From contig CAXIDF010000008.1 of the NCBI GenBank assembly GCA_964022665.1, positions 86,279 through 150,278 of the forward strand: DNA of 64,000 nt. Reading direction: 5' to 3'. This document shows, piece after piece, positions 62,160 to 64,000 of this stretch (the stretch's first letter is position 1; the number at the start of each line of letters is the position of its first letter). This stretch comes from Haliea sp964022665. GTDB taxonomy: Bacteria > Pseudomonadota > Gammaproteobacteria > Pseudomonadales > Halieaceae. The notes below the pieces were generated by a model. The model was not told where the DNA came from. It was given only the letters and a program-made list of their open reading frames with translations, and did no database searches. Both the position numbers and the translations under genes were made by a program.

Positions 62160-63764
62160 ATGAATGTATTGAAATTCGATCGCATCGAAGACCGTCACCT
62201 GGGGCGTGCACTCAGCCTGCAAGCCAGGCAGCAGCCCGATGCCACCTACATCATGTTTGGCGACACGCACTACACCTTTGCCGAGGCAGACCGTAAAGTT
62301 AACGAGCTTGCCGCCGGACTGGCTGGCCTCGGGCTGGGCAAAGGCGACCGGGTCGCCTTCTTCATGGGTAGCTCGCCAGAAGTCATTTTTCTGGCACTGG
62401 CGACCAATAAGCTGGGCGCCATCTGGAGCCCAGTCAACTCTGACTACAAAGGCGCCTGGCTCACGGAGACCATCAACCGCACCCGCGCCCATATTGTGGT
62501 AACCGACGACGCGCATGTGCAGCGACTTGCCGATGTACACAGTGAGCTGAGCGCAGGGCACTACGTCATTCTCGGCGACAGCACGGCGCTCCCCGGTGCC
62601 CACGCCTTCAACTCACTGTATATCGAAGGTGCAAGCGAGCCCGACATGTCCGGCCAAACCTACGGTGATACCTGCGCGGTACTCTGGACCTCGGGGACCA
62701 CAGGGCGCTCCAAAGGCGTCATGCAGAGTCACAACGTGTGGTTCAATGCCGTGGCATCGGGTGATGCGTTGTTCGGAACGCGCCCGGGCGATGTCATCTA
62801 CACCGTCCTACCCATGTACAACTCGGCCGCCTGGGTCACATCCATTCTGCGCTCACTGATCGTAGGCATTCCGCTCGCAATCGATACGTCATTTTCGGTT
62901 ACCCATTTCTGGGACCGGGTGGACTACTACGGCGCCACACAGAGCTTCACACTGGGCGCCATGCACATGTTTCTGTGGAACGCACCGCTGCGTGAGGATG
63001 ACGCAAAACACAGTCTGCGCAAACTGATGGCCGTACCGATGCCGGCTGATGTCGCGGGCCCGTTCAGCGAGCGATTTGATGTGGAACTGTTGCCCCAGGG
63101 GCTTGGCCAGAGCGAAGCCATGCAGCTGGTGATCGTCACCCCGGACGAAACGAACCTGCCTCCCGGAAGCTGTGGCACACCCGCCAAGGCGCTGGAAGCC
63201 CGTTTGGTCGATGACCAGGGCAACGATGTGGCCGATGGCGAGCCAGGGGAATTGTGGGTGCGTCCACGCGAACCCTACGTGATATTCAATGGTTACTTTG
63301 ACGACCCGGAAGCGACAGCGGCCAGCTATTCGGGCGAGTGGTACAAGACAGGCGATATGCTGAAGCGACGCCCGGACGGCTACTACTTTTTCTCGGACCG
63401 GAAGAAAGATGCGGTACGCCTGAAGGGACGGAATATTTCCACTTTTGAAGTGGAAATGGTCGCCCGGCGCCATCCCGCGCTCGCAGACTGTGCCGCGTTC
63501 GGTGTACCCAGCGATATCCTCGCCTCCGAGACCGAGCTGAAGCTGAACTACATATTGAAAGCGGGGCAGACGCTGGCACCCGAGGAGCTGGCTCAGTTCA
63601 TCAACGAAAATGCCCCTTACTTTTTTGTTCCACGCTACCTGGAGCAGGTAGAGCAGCTACCCTACACCCCGACCAACAAAGTGCAAAAATTCAAATTGCG
63701 CGAGGCGGGCATTACCAACGCAACCTGGGACGCACAGCAAGCGGGTTTCAAGGCGCAGCGTTGA
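62160..63764 (+). CDS. Acyl-CoA synthetase (AMP-binding, FadD/steroid-CoA ligase type)
   Basis: 534-aa AMP-forming ligase activating a carboxylic acid to its CoA ester. P-loop TSGTTGRSKGVMQSH, LPMYNS, the ATP-binding QGLGQSE, YKTGDMLKRRPDGYY, SDRKKDAVRLKGRNIS and catalytic Lys in PTNKVQKFKLRE are all present. It resembles CaiC-like and steroid-CoA ligases more than long-chain FadD, though the substrate is unproven. GGAG six bases before the ATG at 62160; the upstream frame from 62058 is inside the dehydrogenase. Last gene of the cluster, ending at a hairpin. Confidence 0.92.
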   Translation: MNVLKFDRIEDRHLGRALSLQARQQPDATYIMFGDTHYTFAEADRKVNELAAGLAGLGLGKGDRVAFFMGSSPEVIFLALATNKLGAIWSPVNSDYKGAWLTETINRTRAHIVVTDDAHVQRLADVHSELSAGHYVILGDSTALPGAHAFNSLYIEGASEPDMSGQTYGDTCAVLWTSGTTGRSKGVMQSHNVWFNAVASGDALFGTRPGDVIYTVLPMYNSAAWVTSILRSLIVGIPLAIDTSFSVTHFWDRVDYYGATQSFTLGAMHMFLWNAPLREDDAKHSLRKLMAVPMPADVAGPFSERFDVELLPQGLGQSEAMQLVIVTPDETNLPPGSCGTPAKALEARLVDDQGNDVADGEPGELWVRPREPYVIFNGYFDDPEATAASYSGEWYKTGDMLKRRPDGYYFFSDRKKDAVRLKGRNISTFEVEMVARRHPALADCAAFGVPSDILASETELKLNYILKAGQTLAPEELAQFINENAPYFFVPRYLEQVEQLPYTPTNKVQKFKLREAGITNATWDAQQAGFKAQR

Positions 63765-63783
63765 CGCGCACCCATAAAAGAAT

Positions 63784-63811
63784 CCCCGCAGCAGACGCTA
63801 CAGGGGTTTTT
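63784..63811 (+). terminator. Terminator of the acyl-CoA cluster
   Basis: CCCC (63784-63787) pairs with GGGG (63803-63806), with inner AGC/GCT pairing, followed by TTTTT and then CTTT. It lies 20 bp after the CoA ligase stop. Confidence 0.7.
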
Positions 63812-63964
63812 CTTTGAGAAGCCTGGTGGAGAGCCCACCCCCGTTTCCCGGGGGTGACCTTCGGCGCCTCCTCCCCGTTCCCTCGTAACAGGCTTGGTCA
63901 CGTGGGGCGTTCTTGGGCTCCAGACGACAAAGCGCGCGTCTCCCCGTATCGAACACTACAAAGT
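63812..63964. other. Structured intergenic segment, possible small RNA
   Basis: 153 bp between two terminators. It contains GGTGG/CCACC and then a perfect 8-bp hairpin CACCCCCG (63836-63843) / CGGGGGTG (63849-63856). I recognise no rRNA, tRNA, tmRNA, RNase P, SRP or 6S sequence. The open frames on the minus strand here look spurious. Confidence 0.3.
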
Positions 63965-63998
63965 AAAACGCCCTGACCAATACTGATCAGGGCGTTTT
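63965..63998. terminator. Bidirectional intrinsic terminator at the right edge
   Basis: Perfect 12-bp inverted repeat AAAACGCCCTGA / TCAGGGCGTTTT with a 10-nt loop. A/T ends on both sides make it suitable for termination on both strands. Confidence 0.85.
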
Positions 63999-64000
63999 GG

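Overview
This is a 64-kb stretch of a GC-rich gammaproteobacterial chromosome. I infer a Pseudomonas/Cellvibrionales-type organism, perhaps a marine Halieaceae-like heterotroph. The reasons are the housekeeping neighbourhoods (purM-purN, DUF2066-perM-hda, dcd-apbC-metG-rsxABCDGE, rimI next to a holD candidate), the type II secretion operon, one TonB-dependent receptor and a cluster of acyl-CoA catabolism genes. I see no rRNA, tRNA, CRISPR array, insertion sequence or prophage gene. No gap between genes exceeds about 300 bp; gaps of 200-280 bp are described as features or within neighbouring entries.

Layout. (1) 20-9058, minus strand: type II secretion operon gspC-D-E-F-G-H-I-J-K, cut at the left edge after gspK. 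Its only upstream region carries four 7-bp PHO-box units at exact 11-bp period, then a -10 element 10 bp further on, so I predict PhoB control. (2) 9255-19622: cysK, a GNAT, a quinone oxidoreductase, an SrmB-like RNA helicase, an S9 peptidase, oligopeptidase A, an atypical pterin synthase homologue, an SDR and a YhhQ-type transporter. (3) 19784-23086: a complete phosphorelay (OmpR-type regulator, separate Hpt protein, hybrid kinase). (4) 23183-30325: an amino-acid oxidation module. Leucine-type dehydrogenase and a fused indolepyruvate-type ferredoxin oxidoreductase lie on one strand. Lrp regulator, methionine/glutamine-type aminotransferase and omega-amidase are divergent from them. (5) 30363-45572: OmpA-like protein, hda, perM, DUF2066, purM, purN, DUF3108, dcd, apbC, metG and the rsx electron-transport operon. 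(6) 45576-49398: small hypothetical, rimI, holD candidate, glycosyltransferase, and an Nramp-family transporter without the usual metal-binding residues. (7) 49618-55397: an Ig-like-domain lipoprotein, a pectinacetylesterase/Notum-like lipoprotein, a Prx5-type peroxiredoxin and a DUF1214 protein. (8) 55583-63764: TonB-dependent receptor and TetR. These are followed by two acyl-CoA dehydrogenase-like proteins around a second TetR and a fatty-acid/steroid-type CoA ligase. The divergent promoter of that cluster carries two nested palindromes.

The most interesting points are the PHO-box array in front of the secretion operon, the nested palindromic operator of the acyl-CoA cluster, the Nramp homologue with substituted metal-site motifs, the pterin synthase homologue with an ExxHGH motif and no catalytic cysteine, and the probable divergent HolD with a Pro/Ala-rich insert. 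All functions are read from sequence by eye; no database search was possible.
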